This document shows positions 31,703 through 44,920 of a stretch of DNA of 64,000 bases, piece after piece. The position numbers were made by a program, and so were the translations under genes. The DNA comes from Astrothelium macrocarpum. Taxonomy: Eukaryota > Ascomycota > Dothideomycetes > Trypetheliales > Trypetheliaceae. Numbering within the stretch: position 1 is the stretch's first letter; each line of letters begins with the position of its first letter. Location: positions 186,001-250,000 of the forward strand of contig JAGEMR010000030.1 of assembly GCA_021030915.1 (NCBI GenBank). Reading direction: 5' to 3'. Under the pieces are notes generated by a model. That model had not been told where the DNA came from, did no database searches, and saw nothing but the letters and a program-made list of their open reading frames with translations.

Positions 31703-33557
31703 CTATCCACAATCTCTCTGTCTTAAAATCAACCTGATGCCATCTACCGGACTCATCGTAATGTTCCCTGCGCTTCGTAAATGCAAATCACTTTCTACCG
31801 CAGCTCTACTCAAACCATCAGCCAGTTCAACTCTATGATCTTTGAGCAAAGCAGCCAGGAAGCCTATGTACTCTGCTTGGGCGAAGTTTCTTCCCGAACA
31901 GCCTCTTGCTCCATCGGAAAACGTCAAAAAAGTGCCCTTCGTTTGACGAATGCGACCTGCTCCTATAAACTTCCTGCCTTCTTTCTCTAGTAGATTTTCA
32001 GAAGAGTACTTTTCCTGGCGAAGCCATCTTATTGGATCTAACTTGAGCGGATCGGGCCAGTACTTCTCAGAGTAGTGCGTTGCGGGTGATGAGAGATAAA
32101 CACGACAGTTCTTGGGCAGGATGTAATTCTGGATCCCACTGAGGGTAGAGATGGGGACAGAGGTGGGTTGATGCACCATCTTGGTAATGAGAGTCACGCC
32201 GGGGAAAAGGCGGAGTGTTTCATACTTCCCAATAGTTAGCCATATCTTAACGAAGCTAGGTGAACGGACGCCTACCATGAACCCATGCGTATACGTCAAC
32301 TTCTCAAAATCCAAAGCGTATGACAATCCAGTGCGGCCCTCCAAGTCAGCTTCTGCCCAGACACGAGTGACCTCTTCTGTAATTTCCTTTTGCAAGTCTT
32401 CCCGTAAAGCGAGTACGATTAAGCCGTAGAATATCGCATTTGCTGTAGTTTCGTAACCAGCAAGGATAAAGATGAAGAGATTCCCCATGACCTCATCTTC
32501 CGTGAATGCACCTTTTCTCTCCTGTCCCTCATACTTCCTTGCAGCTGCAGCCTCAGATGCACTGTTCTTGAGCAAAGAAGTCAGTAGATTATCTTTCTTT
32601 GAAGATGACACATCTGCGTCCCCATTTGATGCTTGCAAAGTTTCTTCTCGAATCATTTCGCGCAGATATTTTCAAGCTCCCTGTATGCAATCCCAACTTT
32701 GCGAAAAGGAGTGACCAGCAAAGCCCACCTCGGCAGAAGGAGAATAGCGTACATATTCGCAGCAGCAGTACGCAGTGAGTGTAGAAAGGTAAGCCGATGC
32801 CCTTTGGGCAACGCCTCATTCGGACCAACATCACCAAAAATCCCTTCTAGCCTTTTCCCGAAGCCTGCTAACGAAATCACAGCTAGCGTGAGAGCATTAA
32901 TATCATTTTGTATGTCTGGATGCTCTTCTGCTGAGCTGACAGATAGTAAGCGCTGAGTCTGCAATAGAGTCTCATGCCAGACAAGCTCATTGACGCCAGT
33001 GCCATCGCTGAGCGGAGGAGCAGTGATACGAACATGAAACCTATAAAGGCTGCCTTCTGCTGTCACAACGTTTGGACCATATGGCTCAAGCAATTCTGTT
33101 ACCCTTTTAGTGCTTGCAACGGCCCTTTGAACAAATTAATGAGCAACTCACTGTATTTGTCCCTGGGTTTCAAGAACTCGTATCGTCTGCTCATAACATG
33201 CCAATTAAGATGGGCATCTGCAGAATAGCAAATGATGCCATTTGGAGAAAAAACCATGAAGACATCTCCGTACTCGTCGTGTGCACGTCGCCTATCCTCC
33301 CAAGACCAATCTTTGATGATGAAACGGCACCATCGTGGCCATCCATGTCCTTTGAGTAGATAGCTGTGATATATTCGTCGAAGAACTGGTGTAAGCAAGA
33401 GTGCCGAGACTTCTGTCTCTAGAAGTGGTACTATGACGAACGGAAGCCCGCATTTTTTGGCAGCCGCAACGTTGATGTAGAGCCTCACTAGTTTATAACA
33501 AATGAATGCTATGGTCAGAGCGAATGCCATGCCTGCGAAGTGAATTGTAGCTGCCAT
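31703..33557 (-). CDS. Cytochrome P450 with a one-base frameshift
   Basis: Exons 33557-33152, 33095-32276 and 32224-31703 cover a P450 of about 580 residues. It has an N-terminal anchor (FALTIAFICYKL), YGPNVVTAEG, the I-helix ILAGYETTA, the K-helix YETLRLFPG, a PERW-like PIRWL block and the haem loop FSDGARGCSG. The 51-nt second intron contains no stop, so retention would not break the frame. In exon 2, near 32669-32672, the frame changes: the run of four A on the coding strand should have five, to judge from continuing protein similarity on both sides (ELE before, REMIREE after) and from the summed exon length being one base short of a multiple of three. It is either a real null mutation or a homopolymer error. 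This gene, tandem with the PKS, could belong to either pathway. Confidence 0.85.
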
Positions 33558-34500
33558 GACAGCTGCTTATGCAAATGCTTCAATTTCATAATGGTTAATA
33601 ATGCATTTATTCGTAGAGATATCTGGAATGTCACATGCAGAAGCCAGGACTCGGGAATTTCCTTAACTGGTATTTAGTTGACGAATGCAGGGAAACTATT
33701 CTCGTTGGTCAGTGTACTATTGTACGCCGATGATCCATGGAAAAAAGTGCCCTTTGAACAAACCTTAGTTCTTCCTTTGAAAATTAATAGTGCAGTTTCC
33801 CAGAAAGGAAAAAGGGTTTGATAATGATGCTAATTGAACTCCCGTCATTCACGAATCAAGCTTCTACATCCTGAACGATCCTCAACATTAGCGAGATTCT
33901 CAAAATTTGATGACCACAACGCATCACTGTGCTTTCTTGCCTTTGCTTCACATACGCCATTGGTCGAAGGAGATCACGCTACCATTAGCTTCCACGTTAG
34001 TAGACTGAGGTTCACGACGACTGCAAGACCGAAGCATTGGAGATTGCGCAAGTAAACGAAGATTATGTATTCATTTGGTAAAAATCTTCATATTTCCTCT
34101 CCACGGCTGTCAAAAAGAACTCCGTAAAATCAATCCAGTCTTGTCTAAAAGTGTTCAAATTCTAGAAAACTCTATGCGCATGAGATCTAAAAAGGCCGAT
34201 ATTACAAACGTAAATGTATAACAAAACATTGCCAAAAGAAAGAACGGCTTTCGGGTAGGTAGCGCAGAATAGGCTGTCTTCAGCAACCTGCGAAAATTGC
34301 TGTACAGATGTGGTGGAGATGTGTGTGCGGGAAATCATCGGACTTTTGAGGTGGGGGTTTTGATCCACTCTTGGCACTGCGAACGATGTCTTTGAATCCC
34401 TCAGATGCACACATCAGAGAGACGCATTAATAGGGCATGATCATACTGCCCAGACATGCAGAAGAACCGTTCAGAGGTACAAGCTTACGCGAGTGTTTGG
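33558..34500. other. Intergenic region between a P450 and the PKS
   Basis: About 940 bp holding the P450 promoter and the PKS 3' UTR. No gene or repeat recognised. Confidence 0.5.
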
Positions 34501-37500
34501 TTAATGAAGCAATTTCTTCAGGTCCCCGATCGTCTTGATTTCCAAAAAGAAGGCATCCCGGATCTCGATCCCTAATTCCTCCCGCAGTCTTTGGGACATG
34601 ACAAGAGACATGAGCGAGTCGAGGCCCAGGTCTGCAATCTGGGCCTCGTCAGTAAGCAGGCCAATGTCGACAGCGAGCTCCTCGGCAACCAAGTTGAGAG
34701 CGCGAGAAGTAATGTCTGAAGCTTGAGCATCCGCAGAGGGACTACCCGATGACGCGGCATTTTGGTTTGGAGGCGTGGATCCTCCAGTCTGTACATCCTG
34801 ATTGGCATGAGAAACTACAACCACTGAAGAGGAGTCGTCTGAGATTTGGGATGGGCTAGGCGGAGTGAAGGCAGGCACAGGAAGCGGAAGAGGTTCGCTT
34901 TTGGCAGGTAACTTCGCTGCTGGCTTCGCTGCCGGCTTCGCTGAAGCATCTGGAGGCCTGAAGAAGCGGTTCAGCATGACTCTCGGCCATTGCCCGAAGA
35001 GGATTGCTTCCACAACGCCGACAATCTCAGAGCCTTCCAAAATATACACGTCTCCGACATAGGAGTGGTTTTCAGCAGGCACCATCCTTACATAAGACAA
35101 GTACCGACCACCAGGAGTTAGTGGTTTGGCGAAGCGCATCGACTTCCAGGATGGCGTGATGAAGAAGTTGTTTGTGTTGTCAAAATGGGTACCGCCGTTC
35201 AAGATGAATCCTGATAGGGACACGACACCATCGATGAAATGAGGCGGAACAGTCCAATCGCCACTGGTATCTGAAGGGAATACCACCTCAGCTACGGCCT
35301 CGTCCTCGTTGAGTATCACCCACTGCATGGTCCGATACATATCAGAGTAATCGACAAGTTTGCCAAAGAGGCTATACGCGAGGCCTGTTGTGACTTTGTC
35401 GGCTTTCCCAGTGGCTGCCATGTCGTTTAGCGCTTCAATGCGGCTGGATACCAATTTCACAGAGCGAGTCCACGTGGATAGCCACGACGAAGGATCCTCA
35501 TAGAAAACTGTGGCATGGGCATACCATAGCTCCTTGGCGGGATTAAACCATTTGACATGGACTTCTTTTTTGTCGATGTCACCCTCCGCGGAAACCATTA
35601 TTGGCTGAGCATCACGCGTGTTTTGTCGCTTAACGACTGGCTCGTGATACTCGAAATCGGCAACATTGATACCAATAGATGCCGAGCTTGGGAGACTCTG
35701 TTCGCGAATACGTCTCGCCATTGTAAATGCCATGTCCGCATGAAGAAACTGCAAGGTGTTAGAAGAACGCTAGTCGAATGCTTGGATTCATCTTGGGGTG
35801 GTCATCGTGACTTACAGAAGAAGCAACCCCATAGCCATTCATGGCGTGTCCGTCAACTACGCCTTTCAGCGACGGATCAGTGATACTGGATTCAGCCGAT
35901 ACTTGGGCCTTGGATCCGCTGTATTGCTCCGATGTAAGTCGGTGGATGCTGGTCGTTTTGAACCCATTCACAGCTGCTGTTGGTGTGGGTTCGGGTACAG
36001 ATCGACCTTTTGTCAAATTCCAGTCTCCGCGATATTGGATCCAATGGTTCTTGTTGTTCCACGCGTACGTTGGCGCATCAACCAGTCGGAGCGCCTGCTC
36101 AAAGGGACGATGATACTCATTCCACTCAATGTCCACTCCGGCACTATATAATGCACAGAGCGCTTTAGCCAGAGTCGTCCAATTGTCGCTGTCTCGGTGT
36201 AGACTTGGGCATGCTAGTCGAGTCGAAGGCAGCGTTCGGTTTATGAAACCACTGCAGGTAGGATGATGTCCCATTTCAAGCCAGATGGTGGAGCTGGACA
36301 CCACCCCAGACTCCCATGCAGCATTAAGAGCCCCAGCAAAATTCACTGGTTCCCGAGTCGCAGCTGCTAGATAGGAGACATCGACTGTGTCATCTGGAGT
36401 CAGGACCTTGGCATACCTTGGGGAAATGATAGGGATACTAGGCTTCTTGCAGACAACTGCTTGAGTCTGCCTAATGAAGTTGTTTGCAGGGGTTTCCATC
36501 TGGCTGGTGTGATAGGCATGTGCGACATCCAGTCGAACAGTTCTGTGGCCAGCTTTGCCTAGCGCAGCCGAAAGGGTCTCCAAGTCTGCCAACGAACCAC
36601 CGACAACTGTTTCGTTGGGACCATTGATACAAGCAACCTCGAAAGGAACTCCATTGGCCGCCTGCACAATATTTTCCACCGAGGTGCGCACGGATAACAT
36701 GCCATGAGTATGAGAGGTACATGTTGAGTTCAACAACGTGGCGCGGGTACCAACGAGGAATACCGCAGCGCTGTCGGACAGAACACCCGCCACAGTCAGA
36801 GCAGCATATTCTCCTAAGCTGTGGCCGATGACGACGCTCGGCTTGATACCGAACGATCCCCATAGTCGTGCCAAGGCAATCTCCACGCATACTATGGAAA
36901 GATGCATGGAAACGATTGAAACATCATCTGGACGGCAGGTCCCATCGATAATGGACAAGAAAGAGGAAAACTTTTGTCGTCGTGCAAGACCGTCAAGTTG
37001 ATCAATCTGCTGGCGGAACAGGGGAGAGTCCCGATACAACTGGGCCCCGATACCAATGTAGAATACACCTTGCCCGGTGAAAGCAAAGGCTACTGGCGGC
37101 TGTTTTCCAGAATGTGGTGTCTGGGTCAGCGAACTTTCAATGTGAGGTCGAAGCAGATCAAGAGCTTCAACCCGAGAGTTTGCAAGAACGGAGACTCGGT
37201 AGTTGTAATGCATCTTCCGAGCCGATAGCGTATACGACAGGTCCGCGATGGAGAGATCCTGTCGTGTTTCGATATAGTCTACGAGACGCTTGATGTTCTC
37301 GTGTAGGGAATGGGCCGACTTTGCCGAGACAGTGATGGCATGTGCCTGTCGTCTATCCTCTCCCGTCCTTGGACGTGGTGTCGCCTCTTCCACGATGATT
37401 GAGGTGTTTCCTCCAGCAGCTCCAAAGTTATTCACCATACCGAATCTTCGTTGCTTGCTACTTGGTCCCCAAGAAGCCGCTTTGTAGGGAATTACCACAT

Positions 37501-39953
37501 TCCTCTTATCCAAATCTCCAGGCAGTGATGGATTGAATCGCGTCTTGATACCAACATGAGGAGGTATGACACCTTTCTGAAAGACTAGCATCATCTTGAC
37601 AAAAGCCATGACGCCAGCTGCCGCCTCTCCGTGACCCACGTTGGATTTGACTGATCCAATATGGAGAGGTGAGTCCCGTGGCCGGATATGGGCTCCAGTA
37701 CCAGGGGCAAAGACGCTTGTGACCGAGCTCATCTCCATACCATCACCTGCCTGAGTTCCCGTACCATGCATCTCAACATAGCCAACTGCTAGTGGGTCAA
37801 TTCCAGCACGTCTTACTACCTGAGTGTACAGATGTGCCTGCGCTACATCGTGAGGATGCGTGATAGACACAGCTTCAGCCGAATGATCCGTAGCTGCAGA
37901 GAGAACAACCCCGAGAATGTTATCGTTATCAGCTTCGGCGTCTTCCAGCCGCTTAAGAATTACGCTACCAACACCATCTGCGCGGCAGTAGCCATCGGCG
38001 CCCTCGTCCCATGTTTTACAATTTCCAGTGGGCGAGAGGAAATGGCCATTACTCAACCCAGCATAGACATCGGAGTTTGTGATAATGTTGAGGCCACCGG
38101 TGATGGCCATATCAACATCTCCGCTCCACAGGGAGGTGCACGCCTCTTGTATTGCCGCCAAGCTGGACGAGCATGCCGTATCCATGCTGTAACTCGGACC
38201 CCAGAATTTGAAAAAGTAGTTGATGCGGCCAGGTGCAAAAGCTCTGTTTCCTCCGGGGATGAAGTACGTGCTCACATCTTGTCCAGAGTTCACCTCGCGG
38301 TAGTCGTCACTGGATTGTCCGTAGAATGTGCCCACGCGTCGGGAATGTATGCCTCGGCCGTGCACATATCCTGAGCTCTCCAGGGCCTCATAGGCCGTTA
38401 CCAGGGCTAGCCGATGCATGGGGTCTGTTTGCTCAGCTTCTCTTGGAGACATGCCAAAAAACATGGCATCGAACAACCCAGGGTTATCCACAAAGCAGCC
38501 ATATGGCGTCTTGCATGTGTTGGGCTTCTTTCCGGCCGGATCGACATGGGTTTCAACATTAAAACGATCAGATGGGATGGGTTTGTGGACATCTCGTCCT
38601 TGCGCCATCAATTCCCAGAATTTCTCTGTATCATCGGCACCGCCTGGGAACCGGCATGCCATGCCTACAACGGCAATCTTGGACGACTTTGCGTCTCTAG
38701 GATGGCTTTTCCCTGTAGGGAGACCCATGACTACTGGCATCATATCCTTGCTTGACGATATTGCGGTAGGAATCTCGGCTCTCCATTGTTCAAGTAGGGT
38801 CTCAACGTAGTGTGACGGCTGTACGGCGAACAATTGGATGGATTCCGGCACAGACTGCTTTAATCGACGAATGACAGGCTCAAAGGCCCGGTCCCAGCGA
38901 ACTCCTTGTGTGAGCATCTCCTCCATAAGTTGCTCAAGCAGCGACGTGGCGTCTGTAGCCTTAAACGGCTGTCCGGTCACAGGCGAGAATAGCGGGAGAT
39001 ATGGGTGATAACTTTGGTCGATCTTTGGGATGACTTGCTGGGCATGCTCCGTCCCATAGATGCTGTTGTGCCACATACCCTGGATTTTCTTCATTGGCAC
39101 GTTTTTTGTGTGCTTGAAGAAATCAGACTCGGAAAAGAGAGCTTTGAGAGTCGACGGCGGGCCACCAATGCTAACGGCCTTCTCGTCAGCATTGAATACA
39201 GTCGCCACGCTCGTCTCAGGGTATGCCTACAATGTGAGTTAGTGTTTGACCATTAATTTCTTGAACCTTGACTGACCTTTTCAGCATTGAAACGAGCTAC
39301 TGCTTCACGGGCGTCATTCTCCTCGACTCCATAGGTACAGTATACCCAGGCACCTTCGGCGTTAATTTCATCCGGTGAAACCTCCAGTGACCGGCAGACT
39401 TGGTCGACGACAAGTCCCCATCGAAATGAGACTCTGGTGATGTCTTCGGCGATACCTGGGATCATCGATATATTCGGAGAGAGTGCAATTGCTGCTGCTG
39501 CAAGCAAACCCGAGCCTCTTGCAATAAGAGACGTATTCGACGCCTGAAAGTTATACTCAAGCGGATGAGCTTCATGATATCTTTGATTATCTGATAAGCT
39601 TTCTAGTCAAGACATTTGCTGTCGGTAACCTACGCAAGAAAATTGCCTAGCTGGAACACGAGGACTAGCACCCGCTCGATGGCTCCACCGAGTGGTGTTT
39701 TTCTCAGTTGAACGACATGATCGGTCAAATCCAGGACACTCTCGAAGGATGGTATCGAATCTCTTTGGGTCCTGCCCAGTTGCCTGCATTCTTCTCTCAA
39801 AGCTGAGGTGACAGAGTCAAGAAATGACGCTAGGATCGGATGCTTTCTTTCCTTGCTGAGCAGATGGAACTTTCTGAACAAATCCCGTTGGTCGCCCTCT
39901 GGGTCTCCCTGGGGAATCTCGCCAGAGAAATAAAAAACCTTTATTCGTGTCAT
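34501..39953 (-). CDS. Non-reducing polyketide synthase, SAT-KS-AT-PT-ACP
   Basis: Four exons, 39953-39634, 39580-39277, 39226-35816 and 35748-34501, join in frame to give 1760 residues. Domains: SAT (about 1-350), KS (about 385-810; active Cys in DTACSSSLA, His in EMHGTGTQAGD and SVKSNVGHGEA), AT (about 900-1210; GHSLGEYAAL), PT (about 1340-1640; the His in VVDGHAMNG, split from FLHADMAF by the last intron, and Asp in HFIDGVVSLSG) and one ACP (about 1690-1758; LGLDSLMS) after an Ala/Pro/Lys-rich linker. There is no C-methyltransferase, thioesterase, Claisen cyclase or reductase domain, so release needs another protein or is spontaneous. The SAT nucleophile motif GxCxG reads ARGSG, lacking the Cys, so a special starter unit is unlikely to be loaded by it. 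Family role: cytosolic synthesis of an aromatic polyketide from malonyl-CoA, folded by PT. The ATG at 39953 was chosen because the frame further upstream has no other ATG. Confidence 0.93.
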
Positions 39954-42606
39954 GTTGGGCAAAGGTTTCTTGGTGACTGATATTTCATGCGTGCAGTCGA
40001 GAGGACAGTCAAGTCTAAAGGGAAGGACACTTCAATATCTACTTGAGCATCTACTTGTTGCTTATATACCTCTCTATCTTTCAGCTGAATATCTACCTTG
40101 TGAACGACATGGGCCAAGCTTACATGGCACCAAGCCATCACCGAGTGATAGCGCGACAGGCGAGGGGAACTTACGATACCAACGACACTGTACAAGAAGT
40201 CAGCTTACAATTTGTCAATAAACCCTAGCTAGGTCAACGGTTGTGGCTTCACAAGTTACACTTGTCTCATACTAACAATCAGACGCGCCTAGTTACCGTT
40301 GACTAGTCGCCGTTGAATCCTTCGAGCCGTCCTCTTGGCCGTTTCAGGTAAATCTTAGCTTGGCGAGGTGGCTATGACGTAGTGGTTCGCGATACTTATC
40401 TCTATCGATGGTTCTCCGGTGAACGAGGCACTCATAAATTTTAGAAATGTATCGACTGTTCCTGCCGTCTCATTTCTCCACTCTCAGCGCTGCTTCTCCG
40501 TCCGGCGCACGGTCTAAGACTTGACAACGTTACGATCACCGAAGCTTTTCGAGATATTTGGTAGCCGAGCATGGGATGGATATCAGTAGCGAATGGACGT
40601 TGAATCAAAAGGTGTGATACTCTTGGCGTATTTTGCGTGCCATACCTGAGCTTACGGTTCGGCTAAGTTATCCTTGAGCTTGCGATCGAATATATTTGTA
40701 CTACGCTTACATTCAAACCCAGTCATTCTACGTTCGGAATTCGATCTGGTCGTATCATGTCTGCAATTAGACGTGTCTACGGTGTAGTTGTGGGTGGAAT
40801 TGGATATTTCATGTACACAGTGATGTGTAGTTATCCTAAGCTGATACTTGGACTTAGGTATCCTCTATTTACGGTTAGACCCGGCCGTCCCGCGTCGACG
40901 GTTGGACCTGGTCATCCAGTGTCTACGTTTGCCTACCTTTTTTTACATTTAGGGTTAGAGCCGGGCATTCGGCGCTTACACCTCAATCCACTCGTCACAC
41001 GGCCAACAACGCTTACGGTTAGACTTAATCATACCGCTTGTACAATAAGATCCAATCGTCTCACGCTCACAACTCCACCTTACCACTTTGCACTTATTGA
41101 TACGGCTCAACATGCCGCGTTGATAATCGGGTATAGTCGCTCTATGCTTACAGTTAGACATCATCGCCCTAGGCTTACGGCCCGACCCACATAAACGTCC
41201 TGCGTCCATTGGTCAAAGCACGCCACCGTATATTCCAACTTAATACGAGACAGAATACACCTTGCGCTTCAATTTTCCACTATGTGGTCCTCGCTAAGCG
41301 ATACGGCGGGATCAGCATTCAGCCTTATGCAGCTGCTCCCGGTCCAGACCTCTCGTCGCTTATTGCTGCCTCGCGATATGCCACGATGTTCTTCCCACGT
41401 TCACCGCCGTAGTCGGAGACCCTCTCAACACATGCATGCAGCATGCGTGTCATTGCTCGTCGCTTCCTTTATCGCAGGAACAAAGTCATGCAAAGACGCC
41501 GCATCGGACTTTATCAAATCAAGCTTGAATGGCAAATTTGGGCATATGGCGCGAACCAGCTATTCCGCAATATCAAAACGGCTATGTCGGATCCTCACCA
41601 TCATAGCTGCTTAATGCGCAAACGCGACGCTCTGTCCCGTTTCTTGAGAGGAATGGCCATTAAGAACTCTTGAAAATGACCTGCATTGACGAAGATCACT
41701 TTTTTGTGGAGCCCTTACAGGTTTTTGACGACTGATCAACCCAGATCCTCGTGAGACGTTACACGTAATGCCTCTAAGATAATTGATGAGAAGAATTTGC
41801 TTGTGGAATCAAGGCTGATCGACTCATCTAGTAGAGCCGAACTCAACAGAATCTCCCGCGCCGGGCCACATGTCCCAATTAAGAAGCCATCATCTTTTCC
41901 TCCATTGCAGATTGACGTGCTTACATGTAAGAGAAACAACCATGCAAGGACTGGTTTCATGTCTCCATATGTCAGAGATTTCCCGGAGATCATGCGAGCG
42001 GCCAGCATCGCTTCTGAATGAATGGCTAGATAAACGGTGACGCAGGGGATGATATGCAAGACGCAAACCTGCTTTCATGACTCGTATTTTAAGCTGAACT
42101 TCATCCTGCATATATCGACACCTGAAAAATGTGGTTGACCGGAGGTCTTCTCTTTGGCAAGGACCTTTGGCGCCGAACATACGGAACGGACTCATGTTGA
42201 ATAATGTAGTGGGTCATCTGGATAAGCAAACGACGAAAGACATTGTCACTTTACGAGAGCTCAACAATGCCCACCTCTGTTGGACAGTATTGTAACTTCC
42301 GCTTTCCCGGCACCCCTTGTGGGCCATTCAAGCATGGAGGATTAACGCGGGTCTTGGAAAATGTAGGCGCATAAGACGTGTCTCGCTTAAATGTTTTGTT
42401 TCAAATAAAAATATATGCCAAGGCTTCCATTATGAACAATGAGATAGTGATGCAAGAGACCTCAGTTAAGCATTAGCTGCGAAAAAACTTGTAGAGAAGA
42501 AAGAAACTCGGAAGCGGTAGAGTAGCACGATGTATTCATCGGTCTCAGATATTTCCTCCAGTAATCCCCCTAAATATCCTTTGTCATCGTTATGAACTAA
42601 GACATC
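39954..42606. other. Long intergenic region upstream of the PKS with a degenerate minisatellite
   Basis: About 2.65 kb. It contains the PKS promoter and the 27-bp repeat array at 40649-41192. A frame of about 100 codons on the minus strand (41736-42059) has a few hydrophobic stretches but no recognised domain and no ATG at its head, so it is not called. Confidence 0.6.
40649..41192 (+). repeat. Degenerate tandem repeat, unit about 27 bp
   Basis: Roughly a dozen or more diverged units start with GCTTACGGTTAGAC-like words and end with GTCNCGCG/GTCATCC-like words. The clearest are at 40868-40894 and 40895-40921, and again around 40970-41190. Because 27 is a multiple of three, one frame stays open through 40757-41194 and spells a nonapeptide-like pattern (L/S-T-V-R ... 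P), but there is no other sign of a gene. Boundaries are approximate. Confidence 0.7.
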
Positions 42607-44046
42607 ATGACGAATCTTCTTGAAGACATAAGACAGCTCTTGGCATCCACACAAGGGAATTTGCAGAAGCTCTTACTACGCGAGTTGTACGAGATTATTG
42701 TCTCTGTAGAGACGCCCGAGGAAAATACTACACGCAAGTATTAGCTCCTTGAGGAAAACCTAACGCAGCTGATCTTATCTGCTCCTTGTAGTTCGCTTTA
42801 TGTGGGAACAGTGATTGCGACATTAGCCTTTTCGCCACCATTGACTATTCATTAGCCCTCGCAAACCTCATCTGCAAAAATTGGGCATGATTTGAAGATC
42901 TTCGAAATTTTAACGAACTTGTGACCAAAGAGGGTCAAAGATTTGCAAGATATAACGAATTATCATCCCATTACCCTCAGTACGTCTCGTATCTACTGAG
43001 CCAATTCTACATGGGGTTGTGTTGACTGGCTTTGCTGGGACGCCTCTTTAGATATACGGCTTCGGTAGGACATATTCCTGAGTTCGGAGCCAAGCGGTTT
43101 GAAGCTAACAAGGAATGCCAAAACCTAGCTGTTCCAGAGGCAGTCACGAGCTTGACACAATCGTGAGTAACGCATCTCCCATGTCAAGTTGACATTGATC
43201 AGAAGATGGCTGATTGGACAGCTTTGAAAATTGCGATCCTCTATTTCAGGAAATGCCAGCGCTCTTGCGCAACAGCAACTATGAGGATGATAGCGATGGG
43301 AACGCCGGAGTCTTTCAGCCTACATCTCAAACTGAATTGGACAAATTTGCGTGGTTCTCCCAAGATTCTGAACACAGAGAGGCTCTGATCAAGTACATGT
43401 CTATGGAAAAAATGGTCAGAAGTCGCTGGCTAAATGAGTATCCATTCGAGCGCGAGACTCAGGGCTGGGATCCCAATCTCCCTGTCTTCGTCGACATTGG
43501 TGGCGATATTGGACACTACTGTTCATTGTTCAAGAGCCGTTTCCCTGACGTGCCTGGCCGTGTCGTCTTGCAAGACCTACCGGGCACTCTTGCACAAGCG
43601 TTGCAGATACCTGGCGTTGAAGCTCTCCCGCACGATGTCTTCGAGCCTCAGCCTGTAATAGGTCAGTGAATGTTGGCCCCAGCTCATCAAGACGCTCCGA
43701 TATGTTGATCCTATCTGCTTATTGTTCCTCAGGCGCCAAGTATTATCATCTCGGTTGGGTCCTCCACAACTGGAACGATGAGAAATCGAAGGAGATTCTG
43801 CGTCAGATCAAGTCAGCAATGACTGCTCAGTCAGTTATTCTGATCAACGACATGATACTTCCTAAAGCGGGGGTTCCTCCCTGTGCAGCTTCGCCGGACG
43901 TGGTGATGTTGGGCGCTTGTGGTAGCCGGAAGCGGACAGTGAAGCAGTGGGAGGAGATAATTGGCGATGTTGGGTTGGTGATCAAGGATTGCATCATATA
44001 CAACCGAGAGCTTTGCCATGGCATCATTGGTGCGAGATTGGCATGA
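42607..44046 (+). CDS. O-methyltransferase (fungal COMT-like), N-terminal half probably broken
   Basis: The C-terminal catalytic half is clear: one exon from about 43214 to 43661, then 43733-44046. It holds the AdoMet-binding VFVDIGGDIGHYC, GRVVLQDLPG, HDVFEPQPV, the catalytic-His segment WVLHNWNDEKS and INDMILPK. The N-terminal dimerisation half is recognisable only in pieces: ELYEIIVSVETPEE after the ATG at 42607, HDLKIFEIL near 42890, and LLGRLFRYTASVG near 43033, followed by NLAVPEAVTSL. These pieces lie in different frames with stops between them, and I could not link them with consensus introns. The gene is therefore probably a pseudogene or an unusually intron-rich gene. Family role: methylation of a phenolic hydroxyl on an aromatic polyketide. 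It lies 2.7 kb upstream of the PKS start on the opposite strand. Confidence 0.72.
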
Positions 44047-44920
44047 GGGTCCCTCAAGTTCTTGATGCTTGGCGTACCCATTTAATAAATGTTCTTACTC
44101 CCTAGGACCAACTATAGGATTGCCGACTCATTGACGCTTGTATATAGCTCAAAAGTATAAGCCACAGTCATGGCACTTACGGACATGTTCCTTGGCTCGC
44201 TTTTCGCAAGTCGCTCTCAGATTCTCCATTTGCGGCGGAATCATATCAGGTGCCAAATGAAGCGGCCGACTTTCGAACATGCAGTCTGAGCCAGGGGCTC
44301 GAATTTTTGCCGTTCCGTTTTCTGCAGCACTGATGCTGTTGTCCGATGCTACCAGCCGTTGAAATAAGATAGGTCGTTTTTGAGATAATTCCGTCCAGGC
44401 AAAATTTTGGTGAGAGTGCGCCAATACGGGATTATCTCAGAAGTGAAATATTTGTTTTTATGGGCTGGTGATACCTCACCCCAAAATGCCCCACTTGACG
44501 CATGGTGGGCATTTCCGTCTAGGGCAGCGATCGCTGCATCGGATGAGGTTGTCTGCCCGCTGGGCCACTAACAGGCTTCGGATCTTGAGAAAGAACATAT
44601 ACTCCGAATTCCGATGCATGTTGAGAGAGTTTCCACCGTTTCGGGAACATTCATTCGAGTAACCGCTTATCTGCATGACCAGCTCCACATCTTACCTCAG
44701 TGCCGCAGGTCAGAATGTTCAAAGCATTGGCATCCGTCGCATTGGATAACTTGAATCGATGCATACACATGTATACACGCCCAGCATAATGCAGATAAAA
44801 ACAGAGCTTTACGCCCTCGATCGATCCGATTTCTGGTGAGCCAAGTCTTTCTTGAGTGATTTTTAAGCAGATTAAAGTCCATCAAAAGTTCTCCAGACGA
44901 CAGTCGATCATTTACGCAAT
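44047..44920. other. Intergenic region, nothing recognised
   Basis: About 870 bp between the O-methyltransferase and the flavin monooxygenase, both plus strand. Short frames lack support. Confidence 0.5.

Noticed and set aside
40757..41194. A 145-codon gene encoding nonapeptide-like repeats, possibly a peptide precursor
   Set aside because: No signal peptide, no dibasic processing sites, no neighbouring peptide-modifying genes; the open frame follows from a repeat length divisible by three.
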